A stretch of DNA of 64,000 bases from Rhodosorus marinus (taxonomy: Eukaryota; Rhodophyta; Stylonematophyceae; Stylonematales; Stylonemataceae): contig JAMWBK010000010.1 of NCBI GenBank assembly GCA_029953675.1, forward strand, positions 1,345,001 to 1,409,000, in the 5' to 3' direction. The notes beneath the pieces are model-generated. The model was given only the letters and a program-made list of their open reading frames with translations. It searched no databases and was not told where the DNA came from. How positions within the stretch are numbered: position 1 is the first letter of the stretch; each line of letters opens with the position of its first letter. The position numbers and the translations under genes were made by a program. Below, piece by piece: positions 1-11,630 of this stretch.

Positions 1-2003
1 GATATCACAACCAATCAAAGAAAACCCACCTCGAATTGCAAGAAACCAGATATTTCCAACAGCTCTCTTGTTTTTTATATGAAGCGGAATTGTTTTGTAG
101 TTAATGGAATATTTTATTGGTTGTACTGGTTGCTGTGTTTTTGTGATCCACCTTTCTTTCCCCCACAACGCTTTCTGAGAAACGCAGCACTCGTTCGAAT
201 CTGGTTTCCAAATGAGGATTCCGTAGTGAGATCGTTGATTTCTTCACATGATAGCCACCCCCCCCTCTTTCTTCATCGTACTGCTGCCAAAGCGCGTCCC
301 AATTTGTTCTTTTGGTCTGTGTGCGATTCAAGTGTTGCTTTCTATGGAATCCATTGTTTTCCAAGTTTTATGAATAAAATAATTGCTATTACGATTTGGA
401 CGAATAGAAAATCGAGAGAAAACTGGAAAGATACGGTGACATTCCATGATCCAATTTAAAAAACAAAAAATGGGAATTTTTTCCTACCAAAATTCCTATC
501 GAGACCGGACGATTCCCTACGAAATTTCATCCATAATTGATACATCTGGCAACCCTTCCCGGTCTAGCTTCAAATTGCCGCTTTTTTAAATGAAAAAAAT
601 ATCAGATTGCCCGTGCATTCTATATTGGAAAAAAAAGGCAAAAGACTCGGAGGGGGGAATTGGTGAGAGTCGTTCTCTTACATGTTTCTCGCATCAATTA
701 TTTCTTCTTCATTTCTTAATATCTACACACACCCGTGTTTTTTCATGGTTTCCGCAACAGCACGTCCTCGATTTTCTATCAAATAATTCTTCAACAAAAT
801 CATGAAAAAAGTATCACCAAGGATAGAGAACTCACAGGTTCAGTTAGAAACTGGCTTTTCCTTATTAAGCCAAGTTTTACCATTTTTCAAAGCTTCTTTC
901 CACTTTTAGCTGTTGTTTTCTGCCCACCATGATCCAGACGCAGGACAACCATGAAAGGTTTTTCCTAAAAAAATTAGTTTTCCTAGACATCCGGAACAGC
1001 AAGCAGCCTTTAACATCAATTAACCGAGCAAATAGAAACAGGGGTTATATTCCTATATGAGTTCGCAATTGTACAGATCAAAGGGTAGCGAATGCATCGG
1101 ATAACTACAGAATATGCTTTTAATTATTTACATAATAGTGTTCTTTTGTATGTTTTACGAGGGGTAAATGATATAACGAAATGAAGGAATCTCCCAACCG
1201 TACCCCCCCTCGTTGAATATTGAACAACCCTATTAATGGGGATTTCTTTTCTTCCTGTTTTTTTTTTCTTTTCGAAATTCGGTTGACGAAATTGCATTGA
1301 ACGGGTAAAAGAAAGTCCCATTAGATTCAGCAAGAGCCAAAAAAAAGGGACACAGATTGTGCCGATTTGTTTTTTCCCCTTTACTTCTTTGAGCAGGCGA
1401 GTGATGAGGCAGGGGAAAGACGCGTATGTGTGTAGGGGTTGGAAGAGGTTTTTCTTTTTGGTGGGTGCGGAACAGGAGAGTAGGCAATGTGAACCGAAAT
1501 AAGGGTTGGGCAGAGAGAGGTGTAGTTGGGAGGTGAAGTTAGGGTTTTGTTTTTGACGGTGAGTCAGGGTAACTATAGTGGATTAATTGTTTAGAATCTT
1601 CTTTGGGTATTCGTTTGTCTTTACTATGTCCATGACTCGGTCTGGGGGACATGCTCCGGTAGGGCTTTTGACTGTGTACGGGTGCGGGAGGGTATAGGTT
1701 TGGGAGGGGAGAGGGGCGAGGTGGTGGTGAGATCGGTTGGAGGAAGCTGGCTGATGTAGATGAGAGAATTTTTGTAGTTCTGGTTGAAAGTAGCTTCGAG
1801 GGTGCATTCCACTTAGACATGAGCATGCGTGGTTTGGAGGTCAGTTGTAAAGTTTGTGGGCTGTGTTTAGTTGAGGATTCGTTTCAGGGAGGTGGAATCC
1901 GCAGATAGAGTTCGGGAGGTGTTGGCTTCGAGAAGCGATTGTGGAGTCGAGGGGAGAACAGGGCTGGGTAGGTCGGGCCAGGTCCACCAGGAGGGATCAC
2001 GGT
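1..2003. other. Left flank and 5' region of the CCCH gene; no supported gene
   Basis: Open frames here are short and overlap one another on both strands, with no recognisable domain. The first 1.1 kb is AT-rich. From about 1400 the plus strand turns purine- and G-rich, most strongly at 1680-1730. This change resembles the region just upstream of several other genes in the window, so the right part is probably the promoter and 5'UTR of the CCCH gene at 2004. Confidence 0.5.
1681..1732 (+). promoter_or_regulatory. G-rich sense-strand tract upstream of the CCCH gene
   Basis: Multiple G runs (GGG, GGGG) separated by one to four bases lie about 270-320 bp before the ATG at 2004. Comparable tracts precede many other genes in the window on their sense strand. 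A promoter or 5'UTR role is inferred from recurrence only. Confidence 0.4.
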
Positions 2004-4087
2004 ATGGGGGATAGTGTAGGTTTGTACATGCATGGCGCGGCTTGGGGCGTTCCGGTTGGGGACAAGGAGCATCGTCGGAGAGTGGATGATACTCGTAGGG
2101 ATGAGGACATCTTCTTTCCGTACTCGAGCAGCGTTTCGAACCCTTCAAACGACCCGTCAAACAGCTCCGATTTTAATAGTGGGAAGTTATCATCGCGGGC
2201 TTTCCTCAACGATGAGCGGCTGTTCTATGGGACTGACTTGTCGCCGGAATCTCCATGCGAGAGAGGAGGATCAATTTCCAATATGGTGAACAGCGTGCTT
2301 TCTTCACCCAACAAGGGACCTGCCAAGGCGATGGTACGAGACGTGAAAGGAACTCTTGGGGGAGGTGTCTGAGGGCTGAACATGATTGTTCTCTGTCATA
2401 TAGGGAGGAGGATTCTACTTTCCCGATCAGGAATATGTGTCTAATGTGCAGGAGAGAGGAGCAGAACACGATCTAGGATATGTAAGCAGATTCAGTAGTA
2501 TTTTCTCTGGCGAGGAGAGTGAGCCAGCTTTGATGGAGGTGAGCAGGCGGTCAGACTCGTTTTGATGGGCCAGAACAACAGGCTCCACTAACAGGCACTA
2601 ATTGGTGCGGAAATTTTTCAGACTCGGCAGAGCACACAAGAGTTTGAGAGGATTGTACAACAGAATTACGGCGATTTGAAAGTGACCGATGTGAAACGAA
2701 TAGCTGAGCCGAGTGGGATAAGCGGACAGGATGCGTCGTCCATTGCAATGTACCCAGACGAGCACCCCCAGGCGTGGTCGAAGGCCAGCCATAAGCCAAA
2801 GAAGGTGAGCGCATTCCTCCAAAAATGTCGTCGATGTGGCTTTGTGGCCTTGTCATCTCACAGTTGTTCTCTACTCTGAGCATAGGATGTGGCCGCATCA
2901 GAGAAGAAAGCCCTGAACAGAAATACCTCAAGCCCGCGAAGCGGAGGTACAAGCAACTACAAGCACGGATCTAATAAAAGTGATGACGGGGGAAGGCCAG
3001 AATTCCAATACCCCCTTCGACCCGGCTTCGCCGACTGTCAATACTACCTGAAGACTGGAAAATGCACCTATGGCGCCCGTTGCAAGTTTAATCATCCTGT
3101 GAGAGACGAAAGGTAGGCAGTATATGAGTATTTTTGCTCGTTGCTGGCGGATACTGTTAAACTCACTTGAAGTCTTAATTTGTTGTTGCCTCGAATAGGT
3201 TGGTTACTGCGTTGAATCGCCGGGATTGCTTCGATTTTGTGCAGACGGGAAAATGTCCATATGGTCGAAGCTGCAAGTACAACCATCCCAACCGCAAGGA
3301 TATGGCAGTCTTGGGGCTCGGGAACGGGGCACCGGACGCCGCCACGACTCGGGGCCGTATCCCAACAACAAATACCGGCCCTGCACTTCCGCGGTCCCCA
3401 ACCGGGGCTCCTACGAAGGGTGCTGCGGGGGCGGAAGAGCTAGGTCCGAACCCCTCACCAATGCCGCTGTCACCAAGGAACCGCATCGAGGCGGTGGCAC
3501 GAAACCCAAAGATTTCTAGCGTAGGGTTTGGGGATGGCACGCGGAAGTCATCTCCAGTGTACAACGGGCACCAAAGCCCTCCTGGTAAGCAATCGTTTCT
3601 CGTTGTTGCTGATGCGTATGTGGAGAGCCACTTGGGCATGTGGGCTTACGTGGGATTCTCTTTGTTAACAAGGTACGGGAACAACCCACGCTGGCGTCTC
3701 CAACCAAATTCCGTGGAGCAACGTCGTGAGCAAGCAGCCTCCTTCTACCGGGGAAACCGGACAGATGTTGGGAAGAGCCCACCAACTTCAAAACGCACGG
3801 CAGCCTGCGGGTACGTGGAAGCTCATCGAGGATTTTCCTGCAGCCCGACTGTCCCTGAGGGCTAAAATGTTCTCGTTCTTGTCCAAACCATAATAGCAGG
3901 ATTTGTGGACAACGGTGAAAGCTCACACATGTCCAGAGGTACGAACGCGTTTGGGTTTAACACCGCAATATCAGCGATTGAGAACGACGATGCTTTCAAC
4001 GCGTTGTACTACCGCGGTTCGATGAGCAACTTCGAGCAGGCACATGCTGCAGGCGACGTGAATAGTGTGAAAAAGTGGAAATTTTAG
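2004..4087 (+). CDS. CCCH zinc-finger protein with two tandem fingers
   Basis: Probable RNA-binding protein of the plant HUA1/ZFN-like CCCH class. Two fingers with C-x8-C-x5-C-x3-H spacing are visible. The first is at about 3036-3096, in the context [18 protein letters not shown]. The second is at about 3227-3290 ([10 protein letters not shown], then [11 protein letters not shown]). The YPxRPGxxDCQYYxKTGxC lead-in is characteristic of the plant-type family. The start at 2004 ([11 protein letters not shown]) is the most plausible; an in-frame ATG lies at 1941. Exons are roughly 2004-2366, 2404-2540, 2624-2800, 2886-3112, 3200-3584, 3673-3808 and 3900-4087, separated by introns of about 40-90 bp with GTGAG/GTAAG-like donors. 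The first intron can be placed in two ways that both keep frame. The long Ser/Gly/Pro-rich regions outside the fingers are probably disordered. Binding target unknown. Confidence 0.82.
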
Positions 4088-5528
4088 GTGTGTCACGTGG
4101 GTTACACGTGAGGGGGATTGGTGGAAAGGGAATTGGAAGCTTTGAATCGGACACGTCAGGTTCGAAGGAATGAGGCATTCCTGTATATAAAGGATGCACC
4201 GCGCATTTTAGGTATTGGCTGGATGAATATCCTTGCATGACAGTGTGCGGGAGAAGTACCCCGGCCAAAAATTATACTGCTTTGGCTTGCAGAGATATGC
4301 TTCGAGGACATTGTGTTGCGTTGGAAGACAACAGGAAGGCCCTTTAGGAGTGAAAAGAGTTTGAGTTATATATTTGCCGTTAGTTTTCTATGTGCGTGTA
4401 TTGGACTAGCAACTAGGGTTTTCCCTGTACAAGACGTGAACTCTGCGCTGTTTTATTGTTTTTTTCTTTTGAAGAGAGAGATCGAGGTATAGGAATAATG
4501 TGTTCGTTTTTTTTTGTATGAGCTCGTGTAATTGTTATTGTGGATCGCAATAAACAGCCCTAATGAAGATAGTGCACTTTTTCTGAAGAGCTACGTGAGG
4601 AGCTTTGCGGACGGAATCACGCAACGGTTTGGATCTCTTGGAGTTGAGAACTTGCACGAAGGGGGGCCGCGAGCTGGGCTCGTTCCAAATCCTCGTAGTC
4701 TAGTTCATGTTCGCTAGTACAGCCGTTCTGTACTTGGACGTAGTACTATTGTGGAATATTTATTAGTTTATTCATATAATCTATGCCAGGATTGCAACTA
4801 GTACATCATCTACACTATATGCGGGGAGATGGGAGAAGTTTTTTACGGGCTTGCTCCTCTTCAAGGATGTGAAGGCACAGTGAAGACCGAGCTGAATGAA
4901 TTGATCTGTTCATATTCCAAAGGAATTCACTAGGCTACGCCAAGGAAGGGCGGTGATCTACGTACACCCCTTCCGTAGAGTAGGTCTTTATGCAAACCGA
5001 AAGAATCCCCAGTTTCGCGGACTGCGACTAGTGTCTTGAACCAGGCTGCGCAAGAAATTCCCGAGTAGGCTACGCCAAATTAATGCGGTCTGCCTGCTCG
5101 TCTCGAACACAAAGATTTCAAATCATGTAGCACAGCTGACGCCAACTTCGGAGACTTGCAGCGGAAAGAACTCCCCCCCTCACCGATGTGGACGCTATGA
5201 GCATTGGGAAACTGTAACCTTAGATTGGGGTTACGTCGATTGCTTGGCAGCGAAGGCTTGTGAGAAGGAAGATGATTACTTTCATTCTAAGATTGAGAAT
5301 CGTAGATAGCCTTCGGAGCTGACTGTGTGCGAAGTATTAGCCAGCAAATGGAATCTTTGAAGTGTTGAAGAGTGCCGGCTTTTGTTGTGATCGATGATGG
5401 GTCAGAGAGTGTGGGGGATGGGTTTTTGCGTCGGAGGGGTCCGAGCGAGTATGAATCGGGCTAAGAGGATAGACGCTCATCCTTTGCAAAGCAAGTATCC
5501 TCAAAAGAGAACCTCGGGGATTTTCAAC
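4088..5528. other. Intergenic; 3'UTR of CCCH gene and 5' region of next gene
   Basis: No convincing coding sequence. The first few hundred bases are probably the CCCH 3'UTR and terminator. A 13-bp direct repeat, TAGGCTACGCCAA, occurs at 4931-4943 and 5066-5078. An open frame from 5394 runs in frame into the next gene and could be an N-terminal extension or 5' leader. Confidence 0.4.
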
Positions 5529-6497
5529 ATGCCTCCAAAGCATTTCATAAATTTAACGAATGGAATTGAAACTCTCAGAGTGAGCACGGGGGTCGCTGGA
5601 GACCCGCATTTCATGGCAGCGTCGCATCACTTGCCGATGCAATCGACTAAGCCATGATCCTCTTTGTTTGTTAAAATCATTCAGGTGGTTAGAGAAGACC
5701 TGGAGGTACAAGACGCCATGTTCCTGCGGATTCAAAGCTCGCTTTGTGAGCGAGGCGCTTATGACAAAATCCTGATGGAAACTGATCACAACCTTCTCCT
5801 TCATCTAGGTGAGTGTTCTTCGCTTCCTTTTTAAAGCTCCTTTCCCTCGCGAGCCTTCTAATTGGATCGGACGCCAGCACATCCTCCGCCCTTTATGTCT
5901 TTGATCATATCCAGATGGAAGCTCCGCGAAGTGACAGTGCTTTGCCGTCACACCTGAAGTTCATTTTTTTCGTGTTCTTTGGATTGATTAGCGACCGGCC
6001 ATCCGTGTTACGTCTATGACTTGGCCTCGAGATCTAAACGGTACGGTGTACCCCGTGCGATTTGGTATGGACTGGAGTTTATAAAGTACGCGTGTGGATA
6101 TTGCTGGTTTGGCTCAGAATCCGAGTTGTTACAGTCGGAGGTTCTTCTTCGTGGGAAGAACGTTGCTGGTGAGTGGTGGAAAGTTATGCGACACACGGTG
6201 AGCAAACCTGTGAAGCAGCGACTCAAATACTACAGTGAGTTCGTTGAGGAGCTTGGAGTTCAAGAGCTTCGTGCGTATGGTGTCGTTGGACGCGCAACAG
6301 AGTACGATGGTTGCAAAGAAATATATGCGAAGATGGTCCGCGATTCGTACGAGCTCAACCCATCTGCTGCTGCCGACGAACAGCCGAGCAACGACGAGTT
6401 CCGACTGAGACTGGAGGAAAGCGGTTTGAGGGTTTTCGACCATACTGACCCATTTGAACATAATCTTCGTGAGTCAGCGAAGATGAAGCCTTTGTAA
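5529..6497 (+). CDS. Conserved uncharacterised protein, three exons
   Basis: Predicted 226-residue protein from exons 5529-5579, 5685-5808 and 5992-6497; the phases close exactly. The N-terminus reads MPPKHFINLTNGIETL, followed by an FLRIQSSLCERGAYDKIL segment, then CYVYDLASRSKR and PRAIWYGLEFIKYACG. I have the impression of a small plant/algal family with an N-terminal FINLTNG and an RIQS motif, but cannot name it. No transmembrane segment or catalytic signature is obvious. An in-frame upstream ATG at 5394 would add 45 residues rich in Gly, Val and basic residues, which could be an organelle targeting extension. The C-terminal third is rich in Glu/Arg and probably helical. Function unknown. 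Confidence 0.68.
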
Positions 6498-7406
6498 AGA
6501 TATACGACACTTTGTACAGTGAAGCTTGACCAGCATGGGCATTGCGAATCGCTTTCTTTGAGCTCACCGGCCTTTCGTAGATCCACGGCAGTAAACAGCG
6601 ATGTGGTCTCAATCGAGCTACCACTGCCACAGACAGCAACGATGGGCAACAGACATCATTCCGTCTTCCTCGCGACTCCAGACGCGAGAACATAGTTCAT
6701 TCCTCTGATCCTTGAGAACGGATCAAAAAACAAAACGTCCTCACTTCACAAGCCCAGTATCACTTCTCACAAGCACTTTACCGGTTTCTTGCTTGAGCAG
6801 TGCTAGAACAGGACATTCTATCTATTCATATAGAGTGCCGTGAAAATCAAGAGGGTCCGAAGTTGTCCTCCTTGAAACCTCAAGAGCATTTCAATGCCAC
6901 TCAAGAAGTCTCGGGACGAGGGCGCTAGCGCTGAGGCCCGGTTCAACTTGCCATTTTTGTTCGTGAGAGCTCTCGAATACATCAAGTTGTCTCTTCAGTG
7001 TTGTTCTGTGAGGACCAAAACTCAATTTTCAGTAGTTCGTTCTCGGGCCTCGAAGACATCGCCCTCTGAGTCTTCCACCGATCCATAACACAACAGGTGC
7101 CGATGGGCGGATGAGAAGGTGTCGATGTTGAGGAGTTCACGGCCCAACTTTTTAGTTCTTTGTCCTTCTTTGAGGTTTGTTCTTCTCAAGTTTCATATAC
7201 TTTTAAGACTAAGACGAGTTTAGCGAAGAAAACCGAGTCGTTTTTGTTGTGTTTTCCTAAGGTATGTCCTTGTCCACCGTAAGTGACGCTATGAGAGGTC
7301 TGCGGTTCGTCGGATCGAGATAAGCGCGACGTTTGGATAAAGAACGAGAGGTTCGGCTGTTAAGAGCCGACGTGACTGCTTTTGACGAGGTGTCAAAAAG
7401 ACAAAA
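6498..7406. other. Intergenic; no supported gene
   Basis: Contains only short unrelated open frames. The stretch just before 7407 has an in-frame TGA at 7383, which supports 7407 as the start of the following gene. No repeat or RNA gene recognised. Confidence 0.5.
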
Positions 7407-9340
7407 ATGAATACAAAAGTGGATCGCAGGACTCCAGGGTTCGATCAGCGTCGTGAGCATTGGAAGCACTCCCATGTCCCACTGCTGTATGATTGGATGT
7501 TGAGTCGTAAATGTCCATGGCCATCAGCCTGCGTACAGTTTGGACGTGGTTATGACTCAAGAGATACATACACTGACAGGTAGTGTCATCAAACAAGATA
7601 CTTTAGGAGACCTCGTGCTCGGATAGGGAGCCGAGCTTTCTGGCGTCTGATTCTGTTTCTTGCGCGTGGAGTGCTTCCGACTCACTTCTGGTTTGTTTTC
7701 TTTTGCTACCGATCAGAACTCTATATCTATCGGAAAGGACTGGTGAAACAAGCGACGCGAATACCCTCTACGTAGCGAGCGCACGTGTGGCCAACGAACA
7801 CGCTACGAGGTCGGCTGATGTTACGAAGAAGTGGTCAGAGAATGTTTATAGAGATCCTCTTCCGTCGTCGGATTTTAGAATTAAGAAGAAGATTATCCAC
7901 CCTGGTGAAGTGAATCGCGTTCGTGAGCTCAGAGAAGGCGTCGTTGTCACACATACGGATCATCCAAATCTGTTTTTATGGGATATTGAGAGACAACCAC
8001 ATCGAAAGGACACCTCCTCAAAAGGCGTGGAGTCCAACGTTCCAGATCTGACATTGGTTGGACATCAGGCGAACGCAGAGTATGCCGTTGAGAGCGCAGA
8101 GGAAGGAAAGATCATAGCAAGCGGAGGAAAAGACAAGCTGGTACTGATCTGGCAAATGGAGGATTATGAGACCCTCCTTTCGAGCAAGTGAGTTTCTTCC
8201 GGTAGAAATGGGAAAATAGTCTCCAACGCATTAGAACCACGCATCAGCAGAGAATGGATCGTTGTGATACCGCTCACAGCGTGAGCTGTTCTCTCTCTCC
8301 CTTTCTTTCTGGTGGCGCTACCCGAACATACTACGGTTACAATAGAAATTCACATCTGTTGAACCGGACGATACTTCGAGGACATTCGGATACCGTTGAA
8401 GGGCTTGCATTTAACCCTGAAGATTCTCGGAGACTGTGTAGCGGTGGCGACGATAGGTGTGTCTTCTTCTGGGATTCAAGAAAATCTGCAGCCACTGGGA
8501 AGATTAACGACGCCCATCAAGGGGTAAGAAATGAGTCGGGAGTTGGTCTCTGCTGAGCTAGCCCGCTGTCGGGATCTAGAGTTCGAGGAGATTTTCCCCT
8601 CTCACTTGTAACGTGCTTCCTGGTTTTCAGGATGTGAACTGTGTTGATTGGAGTCATAATGGAATGTACATAGCGTCCGGTGGAGCTGATCATCGAATAC
8701 GAATATGGGACGTCCGTCAGCTTTCACAGTCTTCTGAAGTAACCTCGTTTGCCGATTTGAGGGAGCACACAGGACAAATCAACGAGGTCCAGTTCCAACC
8801 TTGCAGAAACTCGTCAGTGCTTGGTTCTTGCGCAGAGGATGGACAAGTCCTCTTGTGGGATATTGTGAGCTTCGATATCCTTCACAATACCTATAAAATG
8901 ACCTCGGCCGGGCGTGTGCGTTCCTAAACATACGGCGATTTTCTCCTTCTCACGCTGAAACTATCAAATATAGGCGCAGGTGGAGTCTGATTCCAAATCT
9001 TCAACCGGAGGTGAAATACCAAGCTTGCTACTCTTCCGACACTACGGTCACCAGTATGCGGTTTCCGAATTCCAGTGGAGCACTGTACCGGATGATCCTT
9101 GGACCATTGCGTCTGTTTCTGAAGATGAGGAGGTGAGTCATTGGAGCTGGAAAAATCAACAATGACATTGACTGATGCATCCCTAAGACGAGCTTTGGGA
9201 CGAATTTGCCTTTTGACTCCGGGGCTGTGCACCTTTCGCGAATGAAACAGGGCGCGACGTTACAAATATGGCGCCTGCTCGACTTGATCTACAGTTCGCC
9301 AGTTGACGCGGCGAATATTCTACGATCTGAGGGTATGTAA
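7407..9340 (+). CDS. MSI4: WD40 histone-binding protein, MSI4/FVE (RBBP4/7-like)
   Basis: Predicted 451-residue beta-propeller protein of the MSI1/RBBP4 histone-chaperone family, closest in motif order to plant MSI4/FVE. That family acts in histone deacetylase and Polycomb-type complexes and as a DDB1-CUL4 adaptor. The N-terminal helix region contains HWKHSHVPLLYDWML and a CPWPSA segment, matching the family's YDW...WPSL signature. WD repeats are seen at LFLWDIERQPHR, LVGHQANAEYAV with GGKDKLVLIWQ, LRGHSDTVEGLAF with GGDDRCVFFWDSR, CVDWSHNGMYIASGGADHRI, and GSCAEDGQVLLWD. Exons are 7407-7579, 7717-8187, 8346-8523, 8631-8915, 8974-9132 and 9251-9340, all closing in phase. The start is supported by an in-frame stop 24 bp upstream. 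The orthology label MSI4 is inferred from sequence similarity recalled by eye. Confidence 0.85.
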
Positions 9341-10340
9341 TATCTTAGGAATAGGGATGGTTGAGTGTGTAGGATGAGCGAGTTCAAGAATTTTTGTGCG
9401 ACGGCGTGAAGCCGCGGTAGAGCTGCTGCTCGTGATCGGCTTATGGATGCGAGGACAGACGCGTTTTGAAACCGCGTCAGAAGACACCTCTTGACGGGAG
9501 GGGGTTTCTCGTGTTTCTAATGAGCACAAGCGGGAGGCTGGATAGGATGTGGTTCCTCCACTTCGTAGGAGACGTGGAATTGTGAAAGGAAGGAAGCACT
9601 ACGGCCACCATGTGTGAAGATCTCGAGAAGATAGTTTGCAGCTATAAGACACCCTGGAAGATTGCGAATCACTCAGTACTGGTTTTCGTCGAGGCTGGCC
9701 GACCCAGGATAATCATTGCTACCCGACTCTCCACGGTATTCGTTTTCTGAGAAGAAACGAACTCGAAACACGTAGAATGATCCACCTGCGAATGTGTACT
9801 GCAACTTTTAGGGAGGCCTTCACTTCGCCGTCCGAGTACAAACTGTTCCTCGGCGTAGGGTGTAAAATCTACCGCGATTGGTAAACGCATATACGGGCGC
9901 ATCCGAGGATAATGACATCACCCCACCCGGTTCAGACCGGTCATGTTCAGGGACTGGTTGATTGCACGACCATAAAATTAGCTTTCAGATGATGCCAACT
10001 ACAGGACAACTTCGGTTGTCCTCATCGCAGGTTGCAAAGACCATACCAGAGTTGGCCCCTGCTCTTCATGTCCAAGAAGGCATCCAGTCTCAGTGCAATC
10101 AGTCGATCATGATCTGAAAGGCAGTGCTAGAGATCAAGACGGTATCAATCATGCAAACTTTGCACGCTGCTCTTCATGACCGACGATGCTCCAGAAGACT
10201 TCACAAGCAATCACGATCGGCAAACACAAAGCAAGGCGGTAACTTCATCAATTACGTCGGACTTCAACACCCAGAACCACCAAGCCGCTGCTCATGATCG
10301 TTTGTATCCGAACCATGGCTGCCGTCAAGTTAGAGAATTT

Positions 10341-10730
10341 GAATTTGTGAGTGACTAGCTAAGTGTACATCATCCTCACGATGACAACACACAGGAAACC
10401 CGTCTTGTTGAGTCTTGTGGCAGATCTAAAGCCAACGATTACCACCAACAAGTCACCTGCCATGATCGACCGTTGTGTTGGAAGCTTAGCTACTGACTTG
10501 TTAGGAGCATGGGAATTTGAACAACTAGCCAAGTGTACATCATCCTCAAAGATGACAAGCCTCTGGACTACCCCTCTGTTAGGTTTTCAGTAGGATCCTC
10601 AGTTTCGTCTCTTTCATCGATGTCATTTTCAGATTACTTAGGGTTTGGGGAAAGAAGGTCTGAGCGAAGAGACCTGCAACAAGAAGAACTCCTTTTAAGT
10701 CTTCTGGCCGATCTAAAAGCAAACGATCTA
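10341..10730 (+). repeat. Diverged direct repeats, period about 170 bp
   Basis: AAGTGTACATCATCCTCA occurs at 10361-10378 and exactly again at 10531-10548. Both copies are preceded by a related GAATTTG...ACTAGC segment and followed by GATGACAA. A second related pair is the AGTCTTGTGGCAGATCTAAA segment near 10411 and the AGTCTTCTGGCCGATCTAAA segment near 10697. In one frame both copies start MYIIL and contain a LLSLxADLK peptide, so a small coding unit may have been duplicated and then decayed. Confidence 0.55.
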
Positions 10731-10995
10731 AACGATTTTGCTATAAATGGACTAAGAGAGTCTGACTGTTTGCGTGTCGGAGCTTTTGGGGATTTGTTTC
10801 GTGGTTGACTTGATCGGAAAATCATTGTGATCGTCTTTGGGTTTATGTTCTGTATCGACGGTCTGATCGTTTGTGGAGGTATTTTTTTCAGTTTGGTATG
10901 GAGGCGGGTGCGCAAGGATCTGGATAGAGTCTTCTTCAAGAGGACAGATTGTAGAAACGCTGGGGTGATAAAGTGTTTGGGTAGGAATGTTTAAC

Positions 10996-11040
10996 GGGGG
11001 AGGGGGGTTGAGGGGGGGTGGGTGGGGGGTGGGGTGGGAG
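10996..11040 (+). promoter_or_regulatory. Dense G-tract array (G-quadruplex-capable) upstream of XPO7
   Basis: G runs of 5, 6, 7, 3, 6, 4 and 3 are separated by one to four bases within 45 bp on the sense strand, about 600 bp before the exportin-7 ATG. The base pattern meets the usual G-quadruplex rule (four or more G3+ runs with short loops). Regulatory function is inferred from recurrence before other genes. Confidence 0.5.
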
Positions 11041-11630
11041 GAGTTTGACTCTTGAGAGTTTCGTTTTGTTGGATCTGATGATTCTTGTAGAAGGATCTTG
11101 GTTGTGAAGGAGAATCTGAAAGAACACAGCTTTGAGAGGATTCGGAACGTGCTGATCGATGTTCTTGGATAGTAGTGGGCGTGTATGGTGAATAGTTAAC
11201 GGTAGCTTTGTCAAGGATCGGTTTGAACATGGCTGATGTAGGAACCGCGGAGAGAGTTACGTGTGAATTCTTGCTAATTTGATTCGAGTTTGGGGAGGAT
11301 ATGTCGAATGGATCGGGACTACGGCATCTGAATTTTCGAGTCGGAGAGGTAAGCGGGTTGTTCCGGGTTCTGGGATCTTGAGGTTTTTGGAGAATGGGTG
11401 AAGGAAATCATGTTAGCGGTTTCCTGTGAGTGGATCTTGGGACCGGGATTTGGCGCTTGAAGTGAAGATCGGATGTTTCGTTTTAGGTGTATTTAGTCTC
11501 TGTCCTGTACAGAGAATTCGTCTTACTAGACTCTTTAGGATTGCTGTTTTGTATGCGTAGTGCGTGTGTGTGTGTTTGCGTGCGTGTTTTAGGTAGGTTT
11601 TTGTTTAACGTGACGCTCAACTAGAGCAGG

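Larger units (their letters stand above)
9341..11630. other. Intergenic with diverged internal repeats and a G-rich tract
   Basis: No firm gene in 2.3 kb. The middle (about 10330-10740) holds degenerate repeats, annotated separately. The largest plus open frame there, 10533-10808, reads 91 codons but has no domain I recognise. From about 10980 the plus strand becomes G-rich, and the last 600 bp are probably the promoter and 5'UTR of exportin-7. Confidence 0.45.
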
